Below, piece after piece: positions 7,637 to 15,316 of a stretch of DNA of 64,000 bases (its first letter is position 1; each line of letters starts with the position of its first letter). Source of the DNA: Timaviella sp038204505. GTDB taxonomy: Bacteria; Cyanobacteriota; Cyanobacteriia; Elainellales; Elainellaceae. The DNA lies in assembly GCA_038204505.1 (NCBI GenBank), contig JBBRCV010000003.1, positions 1 to 64,000 on the forward strand, written 5' to 3'. Made by a program: the position numbers and the translations under genes. The notes below the pieces were generated by a model. The model was not told the origin of the DNA and searched no databases. It saw only the letters and a list, made by a program, of their open reading frames with translations.

Positions 7637-8837
7637 AGCAACTTTTGACACTTCGCTCGGTACGCCGCCGCTGGCAGAGGCGATCGATCGTCAGCCTTTA
7701 ATTGTGGCGGCGAATACCTGCCTGGTCGATGTTGTGAAACTCATGCACAAAACTGCTCAAGGTAGTCAAGGCTTACTGACTACCGATGCGCTACACGGGG
7801 CGCGATCGAGTTGTGTGTTGGTCATGCAAGATGGTGAACTGCGGGGCATTTTTACCGAACGCGATTTGGTACAACTCACGGCATTGGGTGTTTCGCTCCA
7901 CGCCACCCAGATTTGTGAGGTCATGCACCATCCTGTTTTAACGATGTCGGAGCGATCGCTGCATGATATTTTTGCGGCACTGTTTTTGTTTCGTCGTCAC
8001 CGAATTCGTCATTTGGCGATCGTCGATGAGCAGCAACATCTGGTGGGAGTGGTGTCGCTGGATAGCATTCGCCACGTTCTCCGCCCCGCTAATCTGCTAA
8101 AAATCCGGCGAGTTGCCGAAGTTATGACGAACCAGGTGATCACGACTTTCCCTGATACTCCTGTGGTCACTCTCATTGAATTAATGGCGGCTCATCAAAT
8201 TAGCTGTGTGGTCGTGGTCGAACCGTTGCCCGAATCGGACTGGCTCGAATCAGGCTTGCCCCAATTAGACTGGCCCCAATTAGACTGGCTCGAATCAAAA
8301 ACAGCCCATCGACCTGTAGGTATTGTCACAGAGCGTGATATTGTCCGCTTTCAGGCGCTGGGGCTAGATATTCATCAGACTCAAACCCAAACGGTAATGA
8401 GTACTCCTCTGTTTGTTTTAAGTCCTGAAGATTCGCTGTGGACGGCTCATCAAGAAATGGAGCAGCGCCAGGTTCGGAGATTAGTCGTGTCTTGGGACTG
8501 GGGGAAAAAATTAGGAATTGTGACTCAGACCAGTATTCTGAGAGTGTTTGACCCCATTGAGGTGCATAACGTCATTGAGACATTACAGCGCACTATCCAG
8601 CAGTTAGGTTTAGATCTTGACCAGGTGTTAGCCAACGCCATCGATCACGATACAGATCTGCCTGCTGCTCTCTGTTCTCTTGACGAGCGTGAAGTCCCTA
8701 ACTTTAAACAATTGCTAAACAGCTTACAGGGTCAGATTAAACATTTAGTAGAGCATCCTGAAGTGTCTGCCGAGACGCGTCAAACAGTATTGCAAGCGGT
8801 TCTCTCGGATTTACAGCAGGCGCAACATTGGCTCTGA
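7620..8837 (+). CDS. Four-CBS-domain protein
   Basis: 405 residues with four CBS motifs at roughly 20-95, 100-160, 165-260 and 260-325, each with the GxxTxxDxxR-type ending (RGIFTERDLV, VGVVSLDSIR, VGIVTERDIV, LGIVTQTSIL). CBS pairs bind adenine nucleotides and act as energy or redox sensors. The C-terminal 80 residues are a predicted helical region of no known fold. The third CBS is interrupted by a repetitive insertion (LPQLDWPQLDWLES) that arises from a short tandem DNA duplication. No kinase or guanylate-cyclase domain is attached, so its target is unknown. Confidence 0.87.
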   Translation: MTVAREATFDTSLGTPPLAEAIDRQPLIVAANTCLVDVVKLMHKTAQGSQGLLTTDALHGARSSCVLVMQDGELRGIFTERDLVQLTALGVSLHATQICEVMHHPVLTMSERSLHDIFAALFLFRRHRIRHLAIVDEQQHLVGVVSLDSIRHVLRPANLLKIRRVAEVMTNQVITTFPDTPVVTLIELMAAHQISCVVVVEPLPESDWLESGLPQLDWPQLDWLESKTAHRPVGIVTERDIVRFQALGLDIHQTQTQTVMSTPLFVLSPEDSLWTAHQEMEQRQVRRLVVSWDWGKKLGIVTQTSILRVFDPIEVHNVIETLQRTIQQLGLDLDQVLANAIDHDTDLPAALCSLDEREVPNFKQLLNSLQGQIKHLVEHPEVSAETRQTVLQAVLSDLQQAQHWL

Positions 8838-8911
8838 AACAACATTCGCTCTGAAAAATAAAACAACCTCTAAACTGGTAGAAGAGTCTTAAGCAACTGG
8901 GGGATCAGCGA

Positions 8912-10297
8912 GTGGTAACGTCTATTTCTTTACAAGATCGGCTGCTTGATGCGATCGCTCCTTACCGCGATCGCGTTGACTATTTAGAAATTCGGCTAGA
9001 GCAAAGTGAATCCACAGTCATTGCTTACCGAGGCGCACAGCTTGATGCGGTCGATCGCAGTCTATCTTTGGTGGGCGGCGTGCGGGCTTGTCACAAAGGG
9101 GGCTGGAGCTTTGTGACGTTTAACGGCTTGGCAGATTTGAAAGGGCGAATTGAAGAAGCGATCGCCCAAGCTCAACTGATTGGCAAAGAAGCAACGCAGT
9201 TGGCAGAAGTGGCTGCTGTTCAAGATTATGTGTCGGTGAATCTGGGCAAAGATCCTAGAGGCGTTTCGTTAGATGCTAAGCGCAAGCTAATGGAAGAGTA
9301 CAACCAACTGCTGCTGGAGTTTGATCCGCGCATTCAAACCACAATGGCAAGCTACCGCGATCGCTTTGGCACCACCTATTTTGTCAACTCATTAGGAGCC
9401 TGCATCGCCCAAGAGCGATTGGATATTAACGGCGGCTTTAGCGTGGTAGCAAGGGGCAAGGGTAACGTCGTCCGTCAAGGCTTTGAATCAGTACATTCTC
9501 GCTCAGATTATGACGTTCTGGAAGGCATTGAAGAGCGAGTCAAAAGTGCAGCGCAACGGGCAGTGGGGCAACTCGAAGCCAGTCCAGTGAAAGGCGGACA
9601 GCACACAGTTGTCCTTGATCCATATCTAGCGGGTGTGTTTATTCACGAGGCATTCGGGCATCTTTCCGAAGCCGATTTTGTGTATGAGAACCCTCGAATG
9701 CAAGAGCTTTTGGTGTTGGGTAAGCAAATTGCTATTCCCCAACTTAATGTGGTGGATGATGGCACATTGCCCGGTCTGCCTGGTTCTTTGACCTATGACG
9801 ATGAAGGCGTTCCAGCACAGCGCAAGTATTTAATCAAGGATGGCATTTTGAACCAACGCCTCCACAACCGCGAAACGGCAGGTAAGTTGGGCGAGGCTCC
9901 GACGGGGAATGCAAGGGCATTGAGTGCGATGTATCCACCGATTGTGCGAATGACGAATACGGGCATTGAGAACGGCGATCGCACGTTTGAAGAGATGATT
10001 GGCGACATTGAAGAAGGCGTTTATGCGGTACGAATGCTGGGCGGACAAACCAATGGTGAAATGTTCACATTTGCTGCTGCCGAAGGCTACATGATCCGCA
10101 ATGGACAAATTGCTGAACCCGTTAGCGATGTCACCCTAAGCGGCAATGTTTTTCAAACGTTGAAAGATGTTGAGGCGATCGGCAATGATTCTGTTTACAA
10201 AAATGGCGGTTGTGGCAAGGGCGGACAGTCTCCGCTACCTGTTAGCGTTGGCGGTCCTCATGTCCGCATTAAAAATGTTGTGGTTGGGGGGCGTTAG
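8912..10297 (+). CDS. tldD: TldD/PmbA family metallopeptidase
   Basis: A 461-residue protein with the TldD zinc motif HEAFGHLSEAD near residue 245 and the conserved C-terminal glycine-rich region (GGQTNGEMFTFAAAEGYMI, CGKGGQSPLPVSVGGPH). TldD works with its paralogue PmbA/TldE to process peptides, for example modified antibiotics or unstructured polypeptides; the full HExxxH motif marks this as the catalytic TldD-type subunit. Translation starts at a GTG (8912) preceded by GGGGGA. No tldE partner is visible in the window. Confidence 0.93.
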   Translation: MVTSISLQDRLLDAIAPYRDRVDYLEIRLEQSESTVIAYRGAQLDAVDRSLSLVGGVRACHKGGWSFVTFNGLADLKGRIEEAIAQAQLIGKEATQLAEVAAVQDYVSVNLGKDPRGVSLDAKRKLMEEYNQLLLEFDPRIQTTMASYRDRFGTTYFVNSLGACIAQERLDINGGFSVVARGKGNVVRQGFESVHSRSDYDVLEGIEERVKSAAQRAVGQLEASPVKGGQHTVVLDPYLAGVFIHEAFGHLSEADFVYENPRMQELLVLGKQIAIPQLNVVDDGTLPGLPGSLTYDDEGVPAQRKYLIKDGILNQRLHNRETAGKLGEAPTGNARALSAMYPPIVRMTNTGIENGDRTFEEMIGDIEEGVYAVRMLGGQTNGEMFTFAAAEGYMIRNGQIAEPVSDVTLSGNVFQTLKDVEAIGNDSVYKNGGCGKGGQSPLPVSVGGPHVRIKNVVVGGR

Positions 10298-10344
10298 GGC
10301 TTTAAAAAGGGAGAAAAAAGAATCTATTCAGGAGGTAGATGCCG

Positions 10345-11010
10345 ATGGTAAATACGTTGCCAGCCCCACAAAATCTGATGACTGATGACTGGGTGCAAAG
10401 CACCTGGGATAAGTTTTTGGAACTGTGCGATCGCCCTGATTTAGAAAAGGCAAAGTTTTACTACGATGACGGCTGGATGAGGATTGAAAGGGTGCCTACT
10501 AGCGCTGGGCATGGTCATTCCCATATGCTGTTGTCGCAAGTCATCAGCTTATTTGGAATGTTCAAAATGGTTCGCATTAAGGGATTTACAGGTGGGAGTT
10601 TCCGTCGTGCCGGATTGAGAGAATGCCAACCTGATCTTGCCTTTTATATTGCAGACGAAATCCCTGATCCGTTTCCTCCCAAAACTACAGAACCGATCGA
10701 TGTAGAGAAGTTTGGTGCGCCGACGTTGGCGATCGAGATTTCTGCCTCGACGTTGAATGATGATTTAGGGAAGAAGCGTTTGCTGTATGAACGGTTTGGG
10801 GTACGCGAATATTGGGTGGTGGATGTGCAGAGTGCGATCGTGATTGCGTTTGCGATGGCGGATGGGGGAAGTCGGCAAATTCAGGTTTCGCAAGTCCTCC
10901 CTGGTTTAAGCATGGGAACCATTGAGGAGGCGTTGCGGCGCAGCCAAACTGAAGATGATACTGAGGTCAATCATTGGCTGATGCAGCAGTTTCAGACTGT
11001 TGCAAGCTAG
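10345..11010 (+). CDS. Uma2 family (DUF820) putative nuclease
   Basis: The PD-(D/E)xK-like Uma2 fold is shown by the conserved block CQPDLAFYIAD, then LAIEISASTLNDDLGKKRLLYERFGVREYWVVD, where the D, E and K lie in the expected order. Uma2 genes are greatly expanded in cyanobacteria and often look mobile; their biological role is not established. AGGAGG at 10330-10335 fits the second ATG (10345, nine bases away) better than the first ATG at 10339 (three bases away). A DUF433 gene follows. Confidence 0.88.
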   Translation: MVNTLPAPQNLMTDDWVQSTWDKFLELCDRPDLEKAKFYYDDGWMRIERVPTSAGHGHSHMLLSQVISLFGMFKMVRIKGFTGGSFRRAGLRECQPDLAFYIADEIPDPFPPKTTEPIDVEKFGAPTLAIEISASTLNDDLGKKRLLYERFGVREYWVVDVQSAIVIAFAMADGGSRQIQVSQVLPGLSMGTIEEALRRSQTEDDTEVNHWLMQQFQTVAS

Positions 11011-11050
11011 GGCGATCGGAATGATTTGGTTTAACGGAGTAACCGATACT

Positions 11051-11332
11051 ATGGTTCAATCTACAGAGCATCTTTATGTGGTTAGAGATGAGCAGATTCT
11101 AAGCGGTGAGCCGATTATCAAAGGAACGCGCACATCGGTTAGGGCGATCGTTGAGACTTGGCGCATGGGAGTTGCCCCTGATGAGATTCCAAAGGGATTG
11201 CCGCATCTAACGCTGGCACAGGTATTTGATGCGTTGAGTTATTACAGCGACCATCAAGGCAAGATTAACAACTATATCGAACGAAACCGAATTCCTGATG
11301 ACCTCATTGATCCATTGGTTCGGAATTTATGA
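11051..11332 (+). CDS. DUF433 antitoxin-like protein
   Basis: About 93 residues. The DUF433 core is clear: SGEPIIKGTRTSVRAIVE, then the PDEIPKGLPHLTLAQVFDALSYY helix pair. DUF433 proteins are usually encoded immediately upstream of DUF5615 PIN-like toxins and are regarded as their antitoxins. The reading frame extends upstream to 11000, but the ATG at 11051 is where conservation begins. The stop codon overlaps the ATG of the truncated DUF5615 gene (ATGA), so the original pair was coupled. Confidence 0.87.
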   Translation: MVQSTEHLYVVRDEQILSGEPIIKGTRTSVRAIVETWRMGVAPDEIPKGLPHLTLAQVFDALSYYSDHQGKINNYIERNRIPDDLIDPLVRNL

Positions 11333-11493
11333 GTAGTGTGTTCATTCATCTGTATTTAGATGAAGATGTCAGTTGGATAGCTTGCTTTTGGATTGCCAGT
11401 GAGAATTCCTTGCTCTTTGGAGTAGAAGCGGAGGCATGGCTTCCCATAGGCTCTCAGCCGCAGGATGGGAATGAGGGAAATTACCTGACGTAG
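11329..11493 (+). pseudogene. Truncated DUF5615 PIN-like toxin
   Basis: Starting at the ATGA overlap with the DUF433 gene, the frame reads MSSVFIHLYLDEDVS, the hallmark N-terminus of DUF5615 toxins (the two acidic residues of the PIN-like active site). After residue 15 it leaves the family completely and ends after 54 codons. A normal toxin is about 110-120 residues. The break lies near 11373. What replaced the remainder is not recognised. The antitoxin is thus left without a functional adjacent toxin. Confidence 0.7.
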
Positions 11494-11804
11494 TCAACCT
11501 TTCTGGAGCCGAGTCGTGTCTCGCAGTTGCTCTAAAAGCTTTTCGGGCGTGGTTCCATCAGCAGTTGAGCCAAAGCAATAACTATGTGCTTGATAATGCC
11601 CACGCATAACCGTACAAAACTAAAAATATTCGGAAAGATTCTTGTGATCTATCTAAATCAGCGTAATATTCAGAAAAATTCTTGTGATCCATCGAATTTA
11701 TGTGGATAGGCAGAAAAGTTCTTGCGATCGACCTAAATTAGGGTGATGTGCAGAAAAATTCTCTCTAAAAAGAAGTTAGCCATCACAAACGTAGAATCTC
11801 ACCT
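11494..11804. other. Intergenic region, breakpoint side of the toxin remnant
   Basis: The region holds no convincing gene. One minus-strand open frame of 37 codons (11607 to 11494, ATG to TGA) starts MRGHYQAHSYCFGS and could be a fragment of a protein gene, but it is too short to judge. The last 170 bases are the 40-bp repeat array described separately, and the ATG of the next gene follows it by 40 bases. Confidence 0.4.
11631..11765. repeat. 40-bp degenerate tandem repeat
   Basis: The heptamer-plus core CAGAAAAATTCTTGTGATC recurs at 11631, 11671, 11711 and 11751, exactly 40 bases apart; the last copy is partial and the first begins CGGAAAGATT. The second halves are more diverged (ATCTAAATCAGCG, ATCGAATTTATGTG, GACCTAAATTAGGG). 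The array lies directly upstream of the DUF5677-like gene. It may supply promoter or regulator sites, or be a relic of replication slippage. Confidence 0.8.
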
Positions 11805-12680
11805 ATGAACGAAATTCAAGAAATCATGAGCCGCTATGATGAAACATATGTTTCTGAAAGCTTGAAATCGCTTGAAGACATCAACAGATTCACAGGAACG
11901 TTTGTTAAGGATGTGGCTGAGATCTACGATTGTATTACTCGCATACGAAATATTGACCGTAATCCGACAGGATTTTCTCTAAATGACGCGCCGATATTGG
12001 GTCTTTTAACTAGGATATGGAAGCTCCTAAAAGAGATTGTAATTTACTATGAAAAAAATAATGCGGAAATAATCAGCATATTAGAAAGACCGCTGATAGA
12101 GGCATCAATTACTGCTCAATATCTATTAATTAATGACACATCGGTAATGGCAGACTACCGCAAATGTTCATATAAGGATCGGTTAAGAATTTTGCGCGAG
12201 TTAGAGGAAGGCTCTCATTTCTTCGATACTAAGGCTGGTAAACGCTTGCTCAAATCCGTTCAGGAGAAAATGGAGCTAGAAAGATTTACCGAGGAAGATT
12301 TCAAAGTGCAGAAGAAAAATAGGTGGAAGCTTCAAGGGAAAACATTTTTTGATATCTTCAAGGAGATTACAGAAGAAAATTTATATAAATATACTTATGG
12401 AATGATGTCTGAGTCTATACATGGATCATGGAATGAATCTATGGATTGGTGCCTTCAAAAAAATGAAGGCTCTACATTCTCAGCTTATCCTTTTTACCAT
12501 GAGGCGGACGTAAGATATATTTGTCCAACTATAAAGTTCTGCAACGATCCGTATAGGCTATGGTTAAAAAGAATCGAATGCGAAGATGACTATCTAACTG
12601 ATGTTCTGGACTGGATTGAAAGAGTTAATACTAAGATTTTTATGATTTTTGATCAGAAATATGACGGAGCAAATGGCTAA
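11805..12680 (+). CDS. DUF5677-like protein, probable gene-cassette cargo
   Basis: 291 residues, helical, acidic. The central RPLIEASITAQYLLIND and later MMSESIHGSWNESMDW segments resemble DUF5677 proteins, which have no firm function. The coding sequence is clearly more AT-rich than its neighbours, contains no HIP1 octamer and uses many AGA/ATA codons, all pointing to acquisition from elsewhere. Its stop codon lies inside the first box of an attC-like site (12675-12760), the usual arrangement for an integron cassette gene. A 40-bp tandem repeat lies upstream. Confidence 0.75.
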   Translation: MNEIQEIMSRYDETYVSESLKSLEDINRFTGTFVKDVAEIYDCITRIRNIDRNPTGFSLNDAPILGLLTRIWKLLKEIVIYYEKNNAEIISILERPLIEASITAQYLLINDTSVMADYRKCSYKDRLRILRELEEGSHFFDTKAGKRLLKSVQEKMELERFTEEDFKVQKKNRWKLQGKTFFDIFKEITEENLYKYTYGMMSESIHGSWNESMDWCLQKNEGSTFSAYPFYHEADVRYICPTIKFCNDPYRLWLKRIECEDDYLTDVLDWIERVNTKIFMIFDQKYDGANG

Positions 12681-12760
12681 CATCCCAATGCACCGGAACA
12701 AAGTTAAGTGGTTGGTGGGTTGCAAAGGGTATCTGTGTCCGGCGATTGGAACCGTTAGGT
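12675..12760 (+). repeat. attC-like integron recombination site
   Basis: The left box CTAAC (within GGCTAAC, 12675-12681) pairs with the right box GTTAGGT (12754-12760), which fits the R' consensus GTTRRRY exactly. Inside, CCAAT and CCGGA on the left pair with ATTGG and TCCGG on the right, giving an imperfect hairpin of about 86 bases with unpaired bulges, as attC sites form when single-stranded. The preceding gene's stop codon is inside the left box. No integrase gene is in the window. Confidence 0.6.
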
Positions 12761-12909
12761 GGCTTCAGCTTTTTCGTTGGGGCTGTAGGGTTAAGCTCTT
12801 TGTCAGGTAGCTACACTCAGATTGCTTTCATTCCTACAAATATTTGAGTGGACATCAAGCAAATTATTTGAGATCAGTTATCTAAGCTTGCCAGAGGGGA
12901 GAAGAGCGT

Positions 12910-13890
12910 ATGGATTGGTTGGAATTACATATGTATCTGTTTGATTCCAATTTTTTCAAGCGCTGGCATTGGTTTAGCTATCATTTTTCGCAACCTTTTC
13001 AGCACCCACTTTCAGATTCTGTACTTCGAGCATGTCTTGATTGTGAGCAATGTATTCCTGGATTTACCAAGAAAATGATTGATGCTCTAGCCTCCATCTC
13101 TGGTAAAGAGAAATATGAGCCTCACTATGAGCAATTAATACAACGGATTGCTGAGTTATATGTAATTCGTCAGGTAGTCAATTTCGATTGGTCTTCCAGA
13201 GCCTCATTTCGTTGGGAACCAATACCAGCAAACGGAGGTAAAAAAATCCTGAAATAATTATTCAAAGTGATCACCATCAAATTGGTATAGAAGTTAAGGC
13301 TCCGTCGCTCTTAAATCATATGCGACAACGTTCCTCAAATTCTTTGCAGTTTCATGCAAGAATTTTTTCAAAGAATATTACTGAAAAATTCCCTGGTGCA
13401 GATGGAGGTGTAACTTCTCCTAGAGACAATCCAGTTAAAGATTTTTTAATTAGCGCCGAGGAAAAATTTGCACCTTTTAAGCAAGAGAGTAATAAATTTT
13501 CTTCTATTTTAAGTAATAGTATGGGATGAATATGTTCATGAGCCTATTGCATCTCTGATTCATCCTTTTTCAGGTCTGTTTACTTCTAATTCTTTTGCTC
13601 AGAATGCAAACGGAGAAACATTGCAGTTTCCTAGCATTGATGGAGTCATAATCATTGGTCATCTTCATCAGCTAATTCGTGCTACCAGAGATGAACCGTT
13701 AATTCCTCCCTGTCGTCATCCCCTTGACTATGGGCAAGAGGATGACTTCCCTATAAAAGTATTTATTGCCAATCCGTATGGATCTGTTGTTCCTGACATA
13801 CTTTTGAAGTGTTTGCAGGCGCGTTCACCATCACTTGATAACGATTCAGAGTATGCACCAAGAGACTGGACGTGGCGGTTCAACGTGTAA
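12910..13890 (+). pseudogene. Hypothetical gene broken by two frameshifts
   Basis: Three consecutive open segments in frames 1, 0 and 1 read as one protein of about 326 residues. Segment one (12910-13243) ends WEPIPANGGKK; one extra A in the seven-A run at about 13240 would join it to NPEIIIQSDHHQIGIEVKAP in the next frame. Segment two runs to about 13515, where removal of one A near TTTTAAGTAA joins it to VIVWDEYVHEPIASLIHPFSG. The IEVKAP stretch after an acidic strand is reminiscent of the ExK half of nuclease active sites, but I do not recognise the family. The gene is AT-rich, lacks HIP1 and is followed by a half attC-like site. Both breaks could instead be sequencing errors. Confidence 0.65.
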
Positions 13891-13901
13891 AACTAGTCGC
13901 T

Positions 13902-13925
13902 ACCTAACAACCGCGCTGCACCGGA
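13902..13925 (+). repeat. Partial attC-like site
   Basis: ACCTAAC (13902-13908) fits the attC left-box consensus RYYYAAC exactly and is followed by CGCGCTGCACCGGAAC, very like the corresponding arm of the complete site at 12675 (TGCACCGGAAC is identical in both). No matching GTTRRRY right box follows before glcF, so the right half is missing. Confidence 0.5.
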
Positions 13926-13949
13926 ACTATTAATCTGACCCTTTGTTTT

Positions 13950-15314
13950 TTAAAGGGATTCAGCCTCTAGCGTTACTCCCCGAATTGAGTAATCTAGTAA
14001 TTGAATGGGATGCAGGACAGCCACCCCTTGCGAGTTTTTTGAAGCGATCGCTTTTCCCTTCTTCTCTAAATGCTTAATGATTTGTAGCGAACATCCAGGG
14101 TTAGAAGATGCGATTAATGTTGCTCCTGTGTTCAGCAAATTATCTACCTTCTGTTGCCCTAACTCGTCTGCCACTTCGGGTTGTAGCATATTGTAAACAC
14201 CAGCGCTCCCGCAACATAAAGCTGCATCAATGGGATCACGTACCGTTACACCAGGAATTTGACGTAAAAGCTGACGCGGTTGGAGGCTAATTTTTTGACC
14301 ATGTAAAAGATGGCAAGCGTCTTGATAAACCAAAGTAAGCGGCTCTGTTTGCAACGGAGAAAGCTTGGCAGTTAAACCTACGCTTGCCAGAAACTCTTGC
14401 ACGTCTTTGACTTTTCTAACAAACGTCTTTGCCCTGTCTCGATAGTTTGGATCATCTTGCAGAATGTGATCATATTCTTTTAGCGTATGCCCACATCCCG
14501 CTGCGTTAATGATGATGGCATCTACATCAGTGTCTTCAAAGCTGTCAATCATTTGCCTTGCCAACGCCTGCGCCTGTTCGGTTTGTCCTTGGTGTTGGGG
14601 CAGTGCCGCGCAGCAGCCTTGGCTTTTAGGAATGACGACTTCGCAGCCGTTGGCGCTGAGGACTCTGGCGGTGGCTTCATTGACATCGCTGAAGAATAGG
14701 CGCTGGACGCAACCCAAAATCATGCCGACACGGTAGCGCTGGTTCCCTTGTGCTGGGACGACATCGGGTAAGTTGTCTTGAAACGATCGCGCGCTAACGG
14801 TGGGCAGCAGCGACTCCATTGCCGCGAGGCGAGGCGATAAGCGTTGAAGTAATCCGCTGGAGCGAATTAGCTTGGGTAGTCCTAGCCATTGGTAAAGGGC
14901 AAGCGGGACGAGGAAAAGACGGAGGCGATCGGGATAGGGAAACAGCGAGAAAATCAGTTGACGGAAGAGGCGATCGCCCAATCCTCGTTCATGGTTCCGC
15001 TCTATTTGGGGACGAGTGGCAGCAATGAGTTGGTCGTACTGCACACCAGAAGGGCACGTTGTGACGCAAGCTAAACACCCCAAGCAAGAATCAAAATGCT
15101 GCACCGATGTAGGCGATAGAGGAGCTTCGCCTGTGTTAATGGCATCCATTAAATAAATGCGTCCTCTAGGGGAGTCCATCTCTTTGCCCAATATCCGATA
15201 GCTGGGGCAAGTGGAAAGGCAAAAGCCGCAGTGAACGCAAGCATCAATTAGCTTGGGGTCGGGGGGATGGTTCGGGTCGAATTTGGGGCTAGTCGGATCG
15301 GCAGTTTGAGTCAT
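13950..15314 (-). CDS. glcF: Glycolate dehydrogenase iron-sulfur subunit
   Basis: Two 4Fe-4S ferredoxin motifs lie at the N-terminus (CVHCGFCLSTCP near residue 26 and CLGCLACVTTCP near residue 73), followed by the two CCG-type cysteine-rich domains of GlcF-like proteins (QGCCAALPQHQG and DAALCCGSAGVYNM). The subunit carries electrons from FAD-bound glycolate oxidation towards the membrane quinone pool, so it serves photorespiratory glycolate use. The glcE-like gene ends only 2 bp upstream and the pair is surely one operon. At 454 residues it is normal in length. The integron-like relic region ends about 25 bp beyond its stop codon. Confidence 0.92.
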   Translation of the reverse strand: MTQTADPTSPKFDPNHPPDPKLIDACVHCGFCLSTCPSYRILGKEMDSPRGRIYLMDAINTGEAPLSPTSVQHFDSCLGCLACVTTCPSGVQYDQLIAATRPQIERNHERGLGDRLFRQLIFSLFPYPDRLRLFLVPLALYQWLGLPKLIRSSGLLQRLSPRLAAMESLLPTVSARSFQDNLPDVVPAQGNQRYRVGMILGCVQRLFFSDVNEATARVLSANGCEVVIPKSQGCCAALPQHQGQTEQAQALARQMIDSFEDTDVDAIIINAAGCGHTLKEYDHILQDDPNYRDRAKTFVRKVKDVQEFLASVGLTAKLSPLQTEPLTLVYQDACHLLHGQKISLQPRQLLRQIPGVTVRDPIDAALCCGSAGVYNMLQPEVADELGQQKVDNLLNTGATLIASSNPGCSLQIIKHLEKKGKAIASKNSQGVAVLHPIQLLDYSIRGVTLEAESL

Positions 15315-15316
15315 TG

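Noticed and set aside
11373..11493. Right end of an IS200/IS605-type element after the toxin break
   Set aside because: The sequence has the look of an insertion-sequence end but I cannot identify a transposase motif or a defined terminus, so it is described only as a breakpoint.
11494..11607. A 37-codon minus-strand open frame
   Set aside because: It is too short, with no recognisable domain and only a weak ribosome site. It is mentioned in the intergenic entry but not called as a gene.
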